Below are positions 1-7,416 of a DNA stretch of 64,000 nucleotides, one piece after another; position 1 is the first letter of the stretch; every line of letters starts with the position of its first letter. The position numbers and the translations under genes are program-made. The DNA is from Lachnospiraceae bacterium. GTDB lineage: Bacteria; Bacillota; Clostridia; Lachnospirales; Lachnospiraceae. Location of the stretch: contig JAKSRR010000013.1 of the NCBI GenBank assembly GCA_024403455.1, forward strand, positions 1 through 64,000, written 5' to 3'. The notes under the pieces are model-generated. The model searched no databases and was not told the DNA's origin. It worked only from the letters and a program-made list of their open reading frames with translations.

Positions 1-214
1 CTCTAAATCCCCAAGTAACAGCAATGCATTCCAATCCAGAATTCTTCGCAGTCTCAAAGTCGACCTCAGAATCTCCTATATAAACTGCTTCCTCCTTTGG
101 CACTCCAAAATAGTTCATAGCTTCCCATACCATATTAGGTGCCGGTTTACGAGCTATTCCACTTTTTTCTCCCAGTTTATTTATTAATTGTCTTCTATTT
201 GGGGTATTTGTTTC
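1..214 (-). pseudogene. Broken HAD-family phosphatase, C-terminal fragment
   Basis: Reading the minus strand leftwards from about 211 gives an uninterrupted HAD phosphatase tail. It has the motif III region RKPAPNMVWEA, then motif IV as YIGDSEVDFETAKNSG, then the usual ending CIAVTWGFR, and it runs off the left edge of the window. These motifs match phosphoglycolate-phosphatase-like enzymes. The nucleophile motif DxDxT and the cap domain are missing. In frame, a TGA at about 211-213 precedes the fragment and no start codon or ribosome binding site lies nearby. I infer a 5'-truncated remnant cut at the border of the accessory region. An assembly break is less likely because the next gene begins normally only 50 bases away. 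Confidence 0.6.
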
Positions 215-261
215 ATATCAAGTGAATCCTCTCCTGTGCCCAAAAGAATCATCCCTGAAGG

Positions 262-456
262 CTACTTTCTTTCTACAAGCCGATTTAGCTTTACATCATA
301 AATCATTGGTCTTTTATTCATCTCTACAGGTTCTTTTCGTAAGCTATCTTCACCATAGATTTCCTCTTCTAATCTGCGTATATCGTCCTCTAATTGTTCT
401 TTCGTTATCGTTCCTACAAAGGGGCCATACATTTTCTCATCCTGATAACAAATCAT
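262..456 (-). CDS. Small protein (64 aa) coupled to the HTH-JAB regulator
   Basis: I do not recognise this family. The protein is soluble and charged, with an acidic middle (residues 19-40, QLEDDIRRLEEEIYGED) that looks helical and a basic end (LVERK). Its ATG overlaps the stop codon of the upstream HTH-JAB gene as ATGA (453-456), so the two are almost certainly translationally coupled and made in a fixed ratio. It has no signal peptide or membrane segment. A small partner encoded directly behind an HTH/metalloprotease protein suggests a binding partner, a substrate of the protease, or one half of a toxin-antitoxin-like pair. That is inference from position only. Confidence 0.6.
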   Translation of the reverse strand: MICYQDEKMYGPFVGTITKEQLEDDIRRLEEEIYGEDSLRKEPVEMNKRPMIYDVKLNRLVERK

Positions 457-1277
457 ACCGTTACCTCCTCGTAATATATATCACCGCGTTCTACAAATTT
501 ATCTAAAGCCATTAGCTGGGCTTTTCTTTCATCCCCAGTCTCCATATAATACCTATAAATATATCTTTCAAGTAGCGCTTCAGATATTTCTCTCACTGCA
601 CTATATCTATACACTGTTCCATCATGACATACAACAATTCCCATCTTATACCCCGCTCTATAAAAAGTATTAAAATCATCGGCTGATGGGGGCATACTGT
701 GAGGGTGCGTATGCATTGCCAGCACAGAAGCTTGGTTCTTCAGCAACTTATCGATGGACTTTGTGTGACGTATTTCACTAGTATTCGTCTCATCAAGTTT
801 CGAACAAATAATGCTACAAGTTCTCATATCAAGCCAATACATATCCTCATATTCTGTACCCGTACGATGATGCAACATCTCCTTTGCCTTTTGATACACC
901 AGTTTATTCACCGCACGGGAAGTTGTAATTATGTCAAACTTTTGTCTATATGCACCGCTAGCAATGTAGCTTCTGTCAATCAAAGTCTTTTTATTCCTGC
1001 CTACACGCTGGATTTCATCTTCCTCTAGCGAAAAGGATAACTTATAGCCCAAAGCTGACGCATATTTAAGCAAATTCTCTATAGTTGGAGTAGTACTGCA
1101 CGCCTCAAATCTTGCAATATTCGGTCTTTGAATTCCTGTAATATTTGCAATATCTTGCTGGGACATTCCTCTGTCTAATCTGATCTCTTTCAGTCTGTCA
1201 ACCAGTTCCTCGCAAACATTTCTACACTGTGACTCAACAACTAATTCAATATCTTCTGTAGTGATTAAATATTCCAT
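453..1277 (-). CDS. HTH (XRE) regulator fused to a JAB/MPN-type metalloprotease domain
   Basis: The protein has 274 aa. Residues about 25-80 are a Cro/CI-type helix-turn-helix (LKEIRLDRGMSQQDIANITG, then RPNIARFE). Residues about 150-235 resemble a JAB/RadC-like zinc metalloprotease. The key motif is HTHPHSMPPSADDF, i.e. H-x-H followed by S-x-x-D, which supplies the metal ligands of the JAMM motif, although the spacing between the second His and the Ser is one residue shorter than in RadC. The start is an ATG preceded by GGAGGGAAA. Two palindromes upstream are probably its own operators, so autoregulation is likely. By analogy with other HTH-plus-protease fusions it may be a repressor that is cut, or cuts a partner, on a signal. 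The downstream 64-aa protein overlaps its stop codon. Confidence 0.75.
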   Translation of the reverse strand: MEYLITTEDIELVVESQCRNVCEELVDRLKEIRLDRGMSQQDIANITGIQRPNIARFEACSTTPTIENLLKYASALGYKLSFSLEEDEIQRVGRNKKTLIDRSYIASGAYRQKFDIITTSRAVNKLVYQKAKEMLHHRTGTEYEDMYWLDMRTCSIICSKLDETNTSEIRHTKSIDKLLKNQASVLAMHTHPHSMPPSADDFNTFYRAGYKMGIVVCHDGTVYRYSAVREISEALLERYIYRYYMETGDERKAQLMALDKFVERGDIYYEEVTV

Positions 1278-1286
1278 TTTCCCTCC

Positions 1287-1336
1287 GTATCATTTATGAT
1301 ACATGCATTGTATCATAAGCGATACTTCCTTGCCAA
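1287..1336 (-). promoter_or_regulatory. Promoter with two operator palindromes for the HTH-JAB gene
   Basis: Two 16-bp sites of the form GTATC-N6-GATAC lie at 1287-1302 (GTATCATTTATGATAC, a near perfect palindrome) and 1310-1325 (GTATCATAAGCGATAC). Their centres are 23 bp apart. A minus-strand promoter fits with -35 TTGGCA (1331-1336), an 18-bp spacer and -10 TACAAT (1307-1312). The upstream palindrome overlaps the spacer and -10, and the other lies between the -10 and the ribosome binding site. This layout is what an autorepressed XRE regulator would show. Confidence 0.65.
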
Positions 1337-1361
1337 TATAAAGAGGAGCCAAAGCTCCTCT
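1336..1361 (-). terminator. Rho-independent terminator after the first TPR membrane protein
   Basis: A GAGGAGC/GCTCCTC hairpin (1343-1360) is followed on the minus strand by TTTATAT. It ends transcripts coming from the gene at 1434-2612. Nearly the same hairpin recurs at 2677-2696 and 8781-8798, with a related one at 11853-11868, so the terminators travel with the duplicated units. Confidence 0.6.
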
Positions 1362-1400
1362 ACTCATTTAGCACTTATCCCTGTAAAGCATATATTTTAT

Positions 1401-1418
1401 CCCAAAAGGACCGTCCCC
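1401..1418. repeat. 18-bp dispersed repeat, copy 1 (second copy 14422-14439)
   Basis: The 18-bp string cccaaaaggaccgtcccc occurs here and again at 14422-14439 in the same orientation, close to the two ends of the accessory block. Copy 1 continues into gatggtc, so it can form a short hairpin with its own gacc. No transposase is present in the window. It may be a REP-like dispersed element. Confidence 0.5.
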
Positions 1419-1433
1419 GATGGTCGTATTAGT

Positions 1434-2612
1434 TTATTTATCCCAATAAGAGTTAAACATGGTTCCACTAACTCCAGCATTCCTATAGTCAAAAATATCC
1501 ATTCGACGGTCACCGAATATTGCTATTTTAATATCAGAATCAGCGCGTTCTTCTACTACACAATCAACCCAAATATCTATTGCAGTTCCATCCTCCTTAT
1601 ACACAACATAAGAAAATGATTCATCTTTACTTATTCCCCATAGATTTAGAATGTCATATATATCACTACACCCATATTTTTCCATCACATCATAGAAGCC
1701 ATGTCCATGTTTACTTAGTTCCATTCCTGGCCAAATAAATTCTTCATACTCAACAAATTCATATGCAGGTGCATCATATATTTCCAGCGCTACAATTCCG
1801 TAAATCGTGTTTTCATTCATATGTTCACAAATAACTAAGAGTTGCTGATTCATATCTTGTGACGAGCTATATTGTATACTGGAATCCATGTAAAATATTC
1901 CCGGTTGAAGAATCGTATCTGTAGAATAATTGTAAGTTCTTGAATTGCCATCATCACTCGCATAAGTCAGGTTATAACCAGCAACGGCATCGTCAATGCT
2001 AAATTTTTCATCTACCATTACGCCATCATAATATGCACAATCCAACAAATCATAATACATTGGCCAAAATGCTTCTTCGTTAATTGTCGGTTGAGATATG
2101 GCTATCTCTTGCTCTGTTTCATCACATATATTTCCTTCCGAAACATCATATTGCTTAATGTAAGTTTTTATTTCTTCTATCTTCTTTTTAATGGTCTCAA
2201 TAGCATTCTCGTCTTCGATTTTTTCAAGAGCCTCATTAAGAACATTCAATGCCTCATCATAATCACCTGTTGCAATATATACATCAGCCAATCCAAGATA
2301 AGCCTCAACATTCTTAGGATCTATCTCGATTACTTTCGTATAAGATGCAATTGCCATTTCATAATTCATCTCATCCAAGTACTGACGAGCAAGTTCTAGT
2401 TCTTTTGCCACTTTTCTTTCTGGCTTTGCACTCGCCACCATAATTGCAATAAAAACCGCAATGCCAATCAACAGTATTGTTCCTAAAATTACGAATGGCA
2501 TCTTACTTTTCTTTTTCTTGATAACTGCCTGCTCAATTTCTATTTTCACTTCTTCTGTTGTCTTATCAACCCCCAGTAATTCTGTATCACCGCGTTCAAT
2601 TTCTTCACTCAT
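1434..2612 (-). CDS. TPR membrane protein with unique C-terminal domain (constant N-terminus type 1)
   Basis: The protein has 392 aa. Residues 1-36 form a short charged cytoplasmic tail ending in KKKKSK, residues 39-61 a single transmembrane helix, and about 66-150 TPR units (LARQYLDEMNYEMAIASYT, then a second and third helix pair). Residues 170-392 form an unfamiliar acidic extracellular domain rich in Tyr and Asp. By the positive-inside rule the TPR and tail lie outside the cell. The first 70 or so residues and the upstream 55 bases are almost identical at DNA level to the gene at 7417-8715, whereas the C-terminal domain shares nothing with it. GGAGG lies 7 bases before the ATG. Function is unknown. 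The layout suggests a surface sensor or scaffold whose tail has been exchanged. Confidence 0.7.
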   Translation of the reverse strand: MSEEIERGDTELLGVDKTTEEVKIEIEQAVIKKKKSKMPFVILGTILLIGIAVFIAIMVASAKPERKVAKELELARQYLDEMNYEMAIASYTKVIEIDPKNVEAYLGLADVYIATGDYDEALNVLNEALEKIEDENAIETIKKKIEEIKTYIKQYDVSEGNICDETEQEIAISQPTINEEAFWPMYYDLLDCAYYDGVMVDEKFSIDDAVAGYNLTYASDDGNSRTYNYSTDTILQPGIFYMDSSIQYSSSQDMNQQLLVICEHMNENTIYGIVALEIYDAPAYEFVEYEEFIWPGMELSKHGHGFYDVMEKYGCSDIYDILNLWGISKDESFSYVVYKEDGTAIDIWVDCVVEERADSDIKIAIFGDRRMDIFDYRNAGVSGTMFNSYWDK

Positions 2613-2668
2613 TACATTGCCTCCAAAATTTTATTATGCCCGACATATTATATCATGTAGCCGCCACT
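2402..2668 (-). repeat. DNA-identical N-terminal module, type 1 (copy at 8505-8771)
   Basis: This stretch covers the 5' flank, ribosome binding site, cytoplasmic tail and transmembrane helix of the gene at 1434-2612. It matches 8505-8771 with only about one base difference over some 260 bp. Identity falls sharply further into the coding region. Such a boundary in the middle of a gene points to recent duplication or gene conversion. Confidence 0.75.
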
Positions 2669-2672
2669 CCAC

Positions 2673-2696
2673 AAAAAGAGGAGCCAAAGCTCCTCT
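2673..2696 (-). terminator. Terminator after the Rpn-family gene
   Basis: The hairpin AGAGGAGC-CAAA-GCTCCTCT (2677-2696 region) is followed on the minus strand by TTTTTG. It lies 67 bases past the stop of the gene at 2763-3599 and just upstream of the -10 of the next gene (TATAAT, complement of 2646-2655 region). Confidence 0.7.
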
Positions 2697-2762
2697 ACCC
2701 ATATGACACTTATCTCCACAGCACAAAACTACTGCTCATTTAAATTAGAACGCCCCTTCTAA

Positions 2763-3599
2763 TTACAACTGCTTTGCTATTAAGAGCCTTTCATTCTCCG
2801 ATATTTTCAAGGCATCCATCGCTTGCTCCTTGGTTAGGCCTAGCGTATCCATAATCGTTCTTATGTCTTCAAGCCTTCCCGATTCTCGTCCTTCTCGCGT
2901 ACCCCTTTTATATTCACCAATCAGTCTTCTCTCATAATCATCTCTTGCGGCACATTGCTGTCTTATTTTCTCATCTTCACTTAATTCTTTTAAATGCGTT
3001 ACCATAGACATAAGCACTTCCTCTTCTCCGGCAAGTTGTTCCAACTCACTCATTGTTTCTGCCCTAAATATTCTTGCCCATTTTATTAGTTTTGGATTAA
3101 CATTTCCATCGGCCTCATCCACTTTTGTTAGATCCAACACACGAATATTTAGCTTGTCTGTATATAAATATCCTGTCTTTGTATCTAGGAGTTTGTATTC
3201 TGCATAAAATGCAGGATTATCCTTAAACAACGTAAAGTCCAGAATCCCTATATGATAGGTCTTTTTTAGTTCCGAATATTCCTGACCACTTTTCAGATAA
3301 TCGTATGTTCTCGACCAATAAAGCAGCGACCGTTCTGGCCAATTATGTTCATTTCTAACTTGTATCTCTAAGTCAATAATCTCATTTTCATTTAAGAGCA
3401 GTTTTACATCTAGCACACAGTCCTTTGAATCCACACTTCTTCCCAGCTCGATGGTATTTACTATAGTACAGCTAACGATATCGTTTTCGTCAATTTCCAT
3501 TAACACCGAAACTAGATTCTTTAGTACATCCTCCGCACTTTGCAATACTGCCTTAAACATGTAATCATTCTTCATTCCATAAAACTTCTTTTCTGCCAT
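2763..3599 (-). CDS. Rpn-family PD-(D/E)XK nuclease/transposase-like protein
   Basis: The protein has 278 aa and begins with the family signature KNDYMFKAVL (residues 10-19). The nuclease core follows as D60..D64-V-K and E78-I-Q80 (DLEIQVRNE), the D...(D/E)xK-type active site of the PDDEXK_2/Rpn group. The middle (EYSELKKTYHIGILDFTLF) and the C-terminal Gly/Arg/Glu stretch (RGTREGRESGR) followed by a TKEQAMDALKIS tail are also typical. E. coli Rpn proteins promote RecA-independent recombination by DNA cleavage. Sitting between two halves of a duplicated gene set, this nuclease is a candidate for the reshuffling seen here, but that is inference. AGGAGAC lies upstream of the ATG. Confidence 0.8.
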   Translation of the reverse strand: MAEKKFYGMKNDYMFKAVLQSAEDVLKNLVSVLMEIDENDIVSCTIVNTIELGRSVDSKDCVLDVKLLLNENEIIDLEIQVRNEHNWPERSLLYWSRTYDYLKSGQEYSELKKTYHIGILDFTLFKDNPAFYAEYKLLDTKTGYLYTDKLNIRVLDLTKVDEADGNVNPKLIKWARIFRAETMSELEQLAGEEEVLMSMVTHLKELSEDEKIRQQCAARDDYERRLIGEYKRGTREGRESGRLEDIRTIMDTLGLTKEQAMDALKISENERLLIAKQL

Positions 3600-3608
3600 A
3601 TAATAGTC

Positions 3609-3758
3609 TCCTTTCCGCAGGAGTATGGCTCAAACAAAGTTTTATTGTTTTCTCCTGCTTTATATTTTAGTGGTGAATTTAAGCAGGATTTTCTTGAAAA
3701 TAAAATAAATGATATGACGTTATATGATAATAGATATGAAAAACCGCTTATGCAATGA
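3609..3758 (+). pseudogene. Possible remnant of a plus-strand gene end
   Basis: The plus strand here reads as a protein-like C-terminus (FKQDFLENKINDMTLYDNRY, then EKPLMQ and TGA at 3756-3758) in a spacer that otherwise holds only regulatory sites. I recognise no family and see no start signal. It may be chance, or the end of a gene lost when the island was rearranged. The rest of the 3600-3956 spacer holds the inverted repeat and promoter listed separately. Confidence 0.2.
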
Positions 3759-3781
3759 TTATACCATACACATAAGCGGTT
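3742..3781 (-). promoter_or_regulatory. Extended -10 promoter nested in a terminator-like inverted repeat
   Basis: An 11-bp inverted repeat (AACCGCTTATG at 3742-3752 and its complement at 3771-3781) is followed on the minus strand by TTTTT, like a terminator for read-through from the right. Its loop holds an extended -10, ATGGTATAAT (TATAAT = complement of 3758-3763), 150 bases before the Rpn gene. The -35 is poor (GTTTAA). The repeat could also be an operator. Confidence 0.45.
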
Positions 3782-3928
3782 TAAACACATCTCAACAAAA
3801 ATACACATTTAATCAGATACGATAGTACGTAAGATAGTTATTTGAAATGGCCGATTACGTACCACTATTTGATAGAACAATTCAGGTGCTTGCATTCGTT
3901 TCATCTATAATTTGAGAAAAGGCAGAAT

Positions 3929-3952
3929 AAAGGCGGAAAAAATCCCGCCTTT
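3929..3952 (-). terminator. Terminator after the first zinc-ribbon TPR/DUF6273 gene
   Basis: AAAGGCGG and CCGCCTTT form an 8-bp stem just 5 bases past the stop codon at 3957. On the minus strand the stem is followed by ATTCTG, a weak U-tract. Confidence 0.55.
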
Positions 3953-3956
3953 TATA

Positions 3957-5300
3957 TTACAATCCAATTCGTATCACAGGACGTACTCCGTAGCCATAAA
4001 TTGACTCTATCCCCAAGCATAACACACCTCCATTTTCATTAACATACGGTGCACCACCAGTAGTAATAAATCCATATTTCGAGATATAGGGTGTTCTTAG
4101 CCACCAACACCAGCTGCTTCCTACCGATGGATTCACTGCGGATAATATTTCTCCTGATGTACTATTGCAATACTCCTCATATTCTTCAAAGGCCATCACA
4201 TAACCACCATCATGAACACTAACTTCCCATCCTGCATCATCAATCCCGAAAAAATTCTCAATTTCGCAAACCGACAATAAATACACTTTATCCTGGGTAT
4301 CATCTCCAAGACCATCATTTTCACACACTGTAGTTTGGATCCATTCTTTTTCATTCTCCGAAAATGCGGCCTCATAGAAATCATTATTTAGCCATTTTCT
4401 AATGTCACTTCTTTCCCACGATAAATCTTCTATATATCTATAATTGTATGGAATAGTATCCAAAATAAATTTACTCAATAGAGTTACGCTATTTCCGTCA
4501 TTCGTCAAAACAATCCACTCAATGGGAGTTTCCGAATTACTACTTCTGCTAATTTCTGTTGAGAACGGATTATTATCATTCCAATCCCATTCATACTGTC
4601 TATAAGTAATCCCATAAGCGCCATAGGTTACTGTATCTCCTACATTTGCCTGTAGTATTTCCTCAGCATCCATGCAGGTTAATGCTACATCACTGTCTTC
4701 ATCATTGGCTTCGTCTTCTGGATATAGTTCTGCTTCTATGGGCTTCTTCTGCTCCTCTGCATCCTTCTTTTTTTCTTCAACTCCAGTCTTAAGGTCAATA
4801 AGTTTTTTATCTCCGGTCTCTGCTTCTCCCGTGTCCAATGCTACGATAGCATTCTCATAGTATTCGATAGCAGCACCAATATCCCCTGCTATAATCGCTT
4901 CATCAGCCATTGCTACATACGTATTTGCAAGGCCTTCGTACGCTTCCACATTCTTCGGGTCTATCTCAATCGCTTTCGTATAAGAAGCAATAGCCATCTC
5001 ATACTGCATTTCATCCAAATATTGATTTGCTAATTTCAGTTCTTTTCTTGCCTTCACTTCTGGACTAGCATTTGATACAAAAAAGATCACAAAAGTCATA
5101 ATTCCAATCAAAAGAACTGCGCCTGCCATAATAAATGGAAGTTTATCTTTTTTCTTTTTCGCTACGACAGGATTTGTTGTAACTTCATTTCCTGACTGGT
5201 GATAATCTATTCTCAATGGCGCAGCAGCAGTCTGTTCACCACAAGCAATACAAAATTTTGCATCATCGTCATTCTTCGCGCCACATTTTATACAATACAT
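3957..5300 (-). CDS. Zinc-ribbon/TPR membrane protein with DUF6273 domain
   Basis: The protein has 447 aa. Residues 1-22 are a zinc ribbon (C3xxC6 and C17xxC20), residues 49-54 are basic, 55-76 are a transmembrane helix, and about 85-160 are TPR units. After an acidic linker, residues about 210-447 form a DUF6273 domain. That domain has the landmarks VGDTVTYGAYGITY, PIEWIVLTNDG, SDIRKWLNNDFY, DKVYLLS, WWLRTP and the end GVRPVIRIGL. The zinc ribbon should be cytoplasmic and the DUF6273 domain outside the cell. The C-terminal part resembles formylglycine-generating-enzyme/C-type-lectin folds, which bind ligands, but no ligand can be named. The first ~115 codons are nearly DNA-identical to the gene at 10033-11754. 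It starts 27 bases behind the ATPase gene at 5328-6746 and is probably cotranscribed with it. Confidence 0.8.
   Translation of the reverse strand: MYCIKCGAKNDDDAKFCIACGEQTAAAPLRIDYHQSGNEVTTNPVVAKKKKDKLPFIMAGAVLLIGIMTFVIFFVSNASPEVKARKELKLANQYLDEMQYEMAIASYTKAIEIDPKNVEAYEGLANTYVAMADEAIIAGDIGAAIEYYENAIVALDTGEAETGDKKLIDLKTGVEEKKKDAEEQKKPIEAELYPEDEANDEDSDVALTCMDAEEILQANVGDTVTYGAYGITYRQYEWDWNDNNPFSTEISRSSNSETPIEWIVLTNDGNSVTLLSKFILDTIPYNYRYIEDLSWERSDIRKWLNNDFYEAAFSENEKEWIQTTVCENDGLGDDTQDKVYLLSVCEIENFFGIDDAGWEVSVHDGGYVMAFEEYEEYCNSTSGEILSAVNPSVGSSWCWWLRTPYISKYGFITTGGAPYVNENGGVLCLGIESIYGYGVRPVIRIGL
4966..5300 (-). repeat. DNA-identical N-terminal module, type 2 (copy at 11420-11754)
   Basis: About 335 bp from the start codon (zinc ribbon, transmembrane helix, first TPR) match 11420-11754 with only one or two base differences. 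The match ends abruptly at the start codon on one side and inside the TPR on the other. The sequences upstream and downstream are unrelated. Confidence 0.8.
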
Positions 5301-5327
5301 TTCTTATACTTCTCCGTAAACCATCTG

Positions 5328-6746
5328 TTAATCATAGAGCGAATCTAATGTAAGCAAAATAACGTCCTTATCAACCAACGTCTCAAACCAGTCTGTATAT
5401 CCAGAGAGGGAAAAGAATAAATATTTTATAAGTTTATATTTTGCAGAGATTAGTCTCCCCCTACGAATTAGGGAGTCATAAATACCTTTATCGATCTTTT
5501 CATTTTTGAATTTACACTCACCAATTACAGCCATTTTATCTATCTCAGACAATGCTACTACATCAATATCTGTAGACTGGGTTCTTACTTGTCCATTCTT
5601 ATCTGCAATATTCTCTACTCCCCACCAAGTACCAATGGAAGTCACAAAACATCCATACTCACCTGCAATTCCCTTCATCAAAGTATAATATCTGCACATT
5701 TCTTCAAATACTGCCCCCATAAAGGAATGTATTACCGGCTTAACAACCTTTTTATAATATACTTCCCCTTGTCCCACCTCGATTATGCTGGTAGCTTTAG
5801 GAATGAATTCATACCAAAACTTAAACATATAATCTTTTAGAACATACTGCGTTTTCTTTCTATTCTGCTCTTCTGTTATACATTTTTTCTTTTCTACCAA
5901 CCCTACGTTAATTAGCTTATCTAAGGAATAAAGAACAGTCTGCTCTTTTTCTCCGATTTTTGTTGCTATTGTATTAAGCACATTCTCTCCAGATGCAATC
6001 TGCTCCACAATATTATTTACAAGCGATATGTCTGCAAACTCTTGCGTTAATAGATTTCTTGTTTCATCATACAAATATCCGTCTGTTCTAAAAAACAGTC
6101 TTATTATATTTTCATCAATACTCTTTCTAGGATCAATCATCGAAAGATACTTTGCAACACCGCCAGTAATTCCATAACAGATTGCCTTATCCTCATTTGT
6201 ATACCCCGGAACAAATTTGGCCGCATCCATATAATTGAACGCTTCCAGTTTAATCTGAGAATCTCTTCTTCCAAACAACGGACTCTTTTCACTTAGCACC
6301 TTATTTTCCATAAAACTAAGCGCGGAACCGCACAGAATCACTTTAAGATTCTTATCATTCCAAATTGTATCTATATACTTTTGCAATACAGAAAGAAGCG
6401 CCTCATCTTTCTCAGCCCAATACGGTAATTCATCTATTACAAGAACAAGTTTATCTTCACCTATATTCTTATCTATAAAATCAAATACCGCCTCTGTGGT
6501 ATTAAAACTAATGTCCTCTATTCCAGGCATAAGCACATCCAATACCTGCTTTGAAAACAATTCAAGATTTCTATTTTTGCCAACTTTGGTAGCTGTATAA
6601 AAAATAGTCCTTTTATCTTTAACAAACTCGGCTATAAGCGTGGATTTTCCAATACGTCTCCGCCCATATATAACAGTCATGCCTATTCCAGCTTTATCAT
6701 AGAAATCTTTTAATGACTCAAGCTCTTTTTCTCTACCAATGAACAT
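5328..6746 (-). CDS. Archaeal-type AAA ATPase with C-terminal nuclease-like (DUF234) domain
   Basis: The protein has 472 aa and opens FIGREKELESL. The Walker A is YGRRRIGKST (residues about 28-37) and the Walker B is LVLVIDELPYW (about 108-118), followed by VILCGSALSFME with a sensor residue and GGVAKYLSMI. A winged-helix section (residues about 260-300, LDKLINVGLVEKK) leads to a PD-(D/E)XK-like core in which DIDVVAL and GECKF supply the acidic residues and Lys. This is the 'AAA_14/DUF234' arrangement common in archaea and Clostridia. The cellular role is unknown and DNA-related functions are proposed. It precedes the zinc-ribbon/DUF6273 gene by 27 bases, so the two form an operon. Confidence 0.8.
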   Translation of the reverse strand: MFIGREKELESLKDFYDKAGIGMTVIYGRRRIGKSTLIAEFVKDKRTIFYTATKVGKNRNLELFSKQVLDVLMPGIEDISFNTTEAVFDFIDKNIGEDKLVLVIDELPYWAEKDEALLSVLQKYIDTIWNDKNLKVILCGSALSFMENKVLSEKSPLFGRRDSQIKLEAFNYMDAAKFVPGYTNEDKAICYGITGGVAKYLSMIDPRKSIDENIIRLFFRTDGYLYDETRNLLTQEFADISLVNNIVEQIASGENVLNTIATKIGEKEQTVLYSLDKLINVGLVEKKKCITEEQNRKKTQYVLKDYMFKFWYEFIPKATSIIEVGQGEVYYKKVVKPVIHSFMGAVFEEMCRYYTLMKGIAGEYGCFVTSIGTWWGVENIADKNGQVRTQSTDIDVVALSEIDKMAVIGECKFKNEKIDKGIYDSLIRRGRLISAKYKLIKYLFFSLSGYTDWFETLVDKDVILLTLDSLYD

Positions 6747-7227
6747 ACAGTATACTCCTTATACAGGCCGTTTTATTCAAATGTTTTTGAACAAAATTAT
6801 TTTGAACAAAGTGTACTATAAATTGTAATGTATATCAATAGCTTTCTATCATTCCATTTCATCTGAAGCAAAAAGGGGCTATGAAAAAAGCATAGTCCCT
6901 TTTTAATAATTCTATGTAACTCTATACGGCATAACAAACAACGAACACTTATTACCAAAACCGCAAAAAGAATACGGCGAAGAAAAAGCACTAGAAATAC
7001 TACGCTTTTTCAATGCCATAAACAAACAATAAATAGAAATAAAATGGTTTTTAGCCGTTCAAATCTATACCCTATAACCTACCTCTTTACTCAAAATCTT
7101 CTGCAGCAGTCATCGTGATTTGATAAACCCTAACGAACGTTGTGAGGGTTTATTTTATGCGTATTTATAAGGTTTTAGAGCATAAAAAAACCGCCTAGTA
7201 ACACTAGACGGTTTCTGTTAATATCGA
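6747..7227. other. Gene-poor spacer with three hairpins and coding debris
   Basis: No convincing gene lies here. A strong symmetrical hairpin at 6870-6903 (AAAAAGGGGCTATG paired with CATAGTCCCTTTTT) can stop transcription both ways. On the plus strand, 6910-7032 reads like a protein tail (YGITNNEHLL, PKPQKEYGEEKALEILRFF, stop TAA), possibly a gene remnant. A plus-strand terminator-like stem lies at 7123-7156 (TAAACCCT/AGGGTTTA then TTTTA). A minus-strand terminator lies at 7187-7215 (ACCGCCTAGT/ACTAGACGGTT with a run of T). The last sits directly behind the tRNA fragment at 7228-7248, as a real tRNA terminator would. Confidence 0.5.
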
Positions 7228-7248
7228 ATGCGGAAGATGGGACTTGAA
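7228..7248 (-). repeat. 21-bp duplicate of the tRNA-Leu 3' end (attachment-site-like)
   Basis: These 21 bases are identical to 14475-14495, the last 20 bases (T-arm and acceptor stem) of the intact tRNA-Leu plus one flanking base, in the same orientation. Homology stops at both ends. A terminator follows (7187-7215). Duplication of a tRNA 3' end is the classic footprint of an element integrated by a tyrosine recombinase, which would make 7229-14475 (7.2 kb) the inserted or duplicated segment. No integrase is in the window. Confidence 0.6.
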
Positions 7249-7416
7249 GTTTGCGTCACGCCACAAAATCCAATATTCATGCGGGTTTGCACGTTCTTTC
7301 AACACAGGGAATACATTAGGGAATACAAATCTTAGCAGAAAGGAGAATTCATCACTACTACTGTATTCCAATGTTTCTGACATTCACCTTTTTTTATGCG
7401 ACCTGCATTTTATGTA

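Noticed and set aside
6797-6991. 64-codon minus-strand frame
   Set aside because: It overlaps a strong hairpin, lacks a ribosome site and reads as low-quality hydrophobic sequence.
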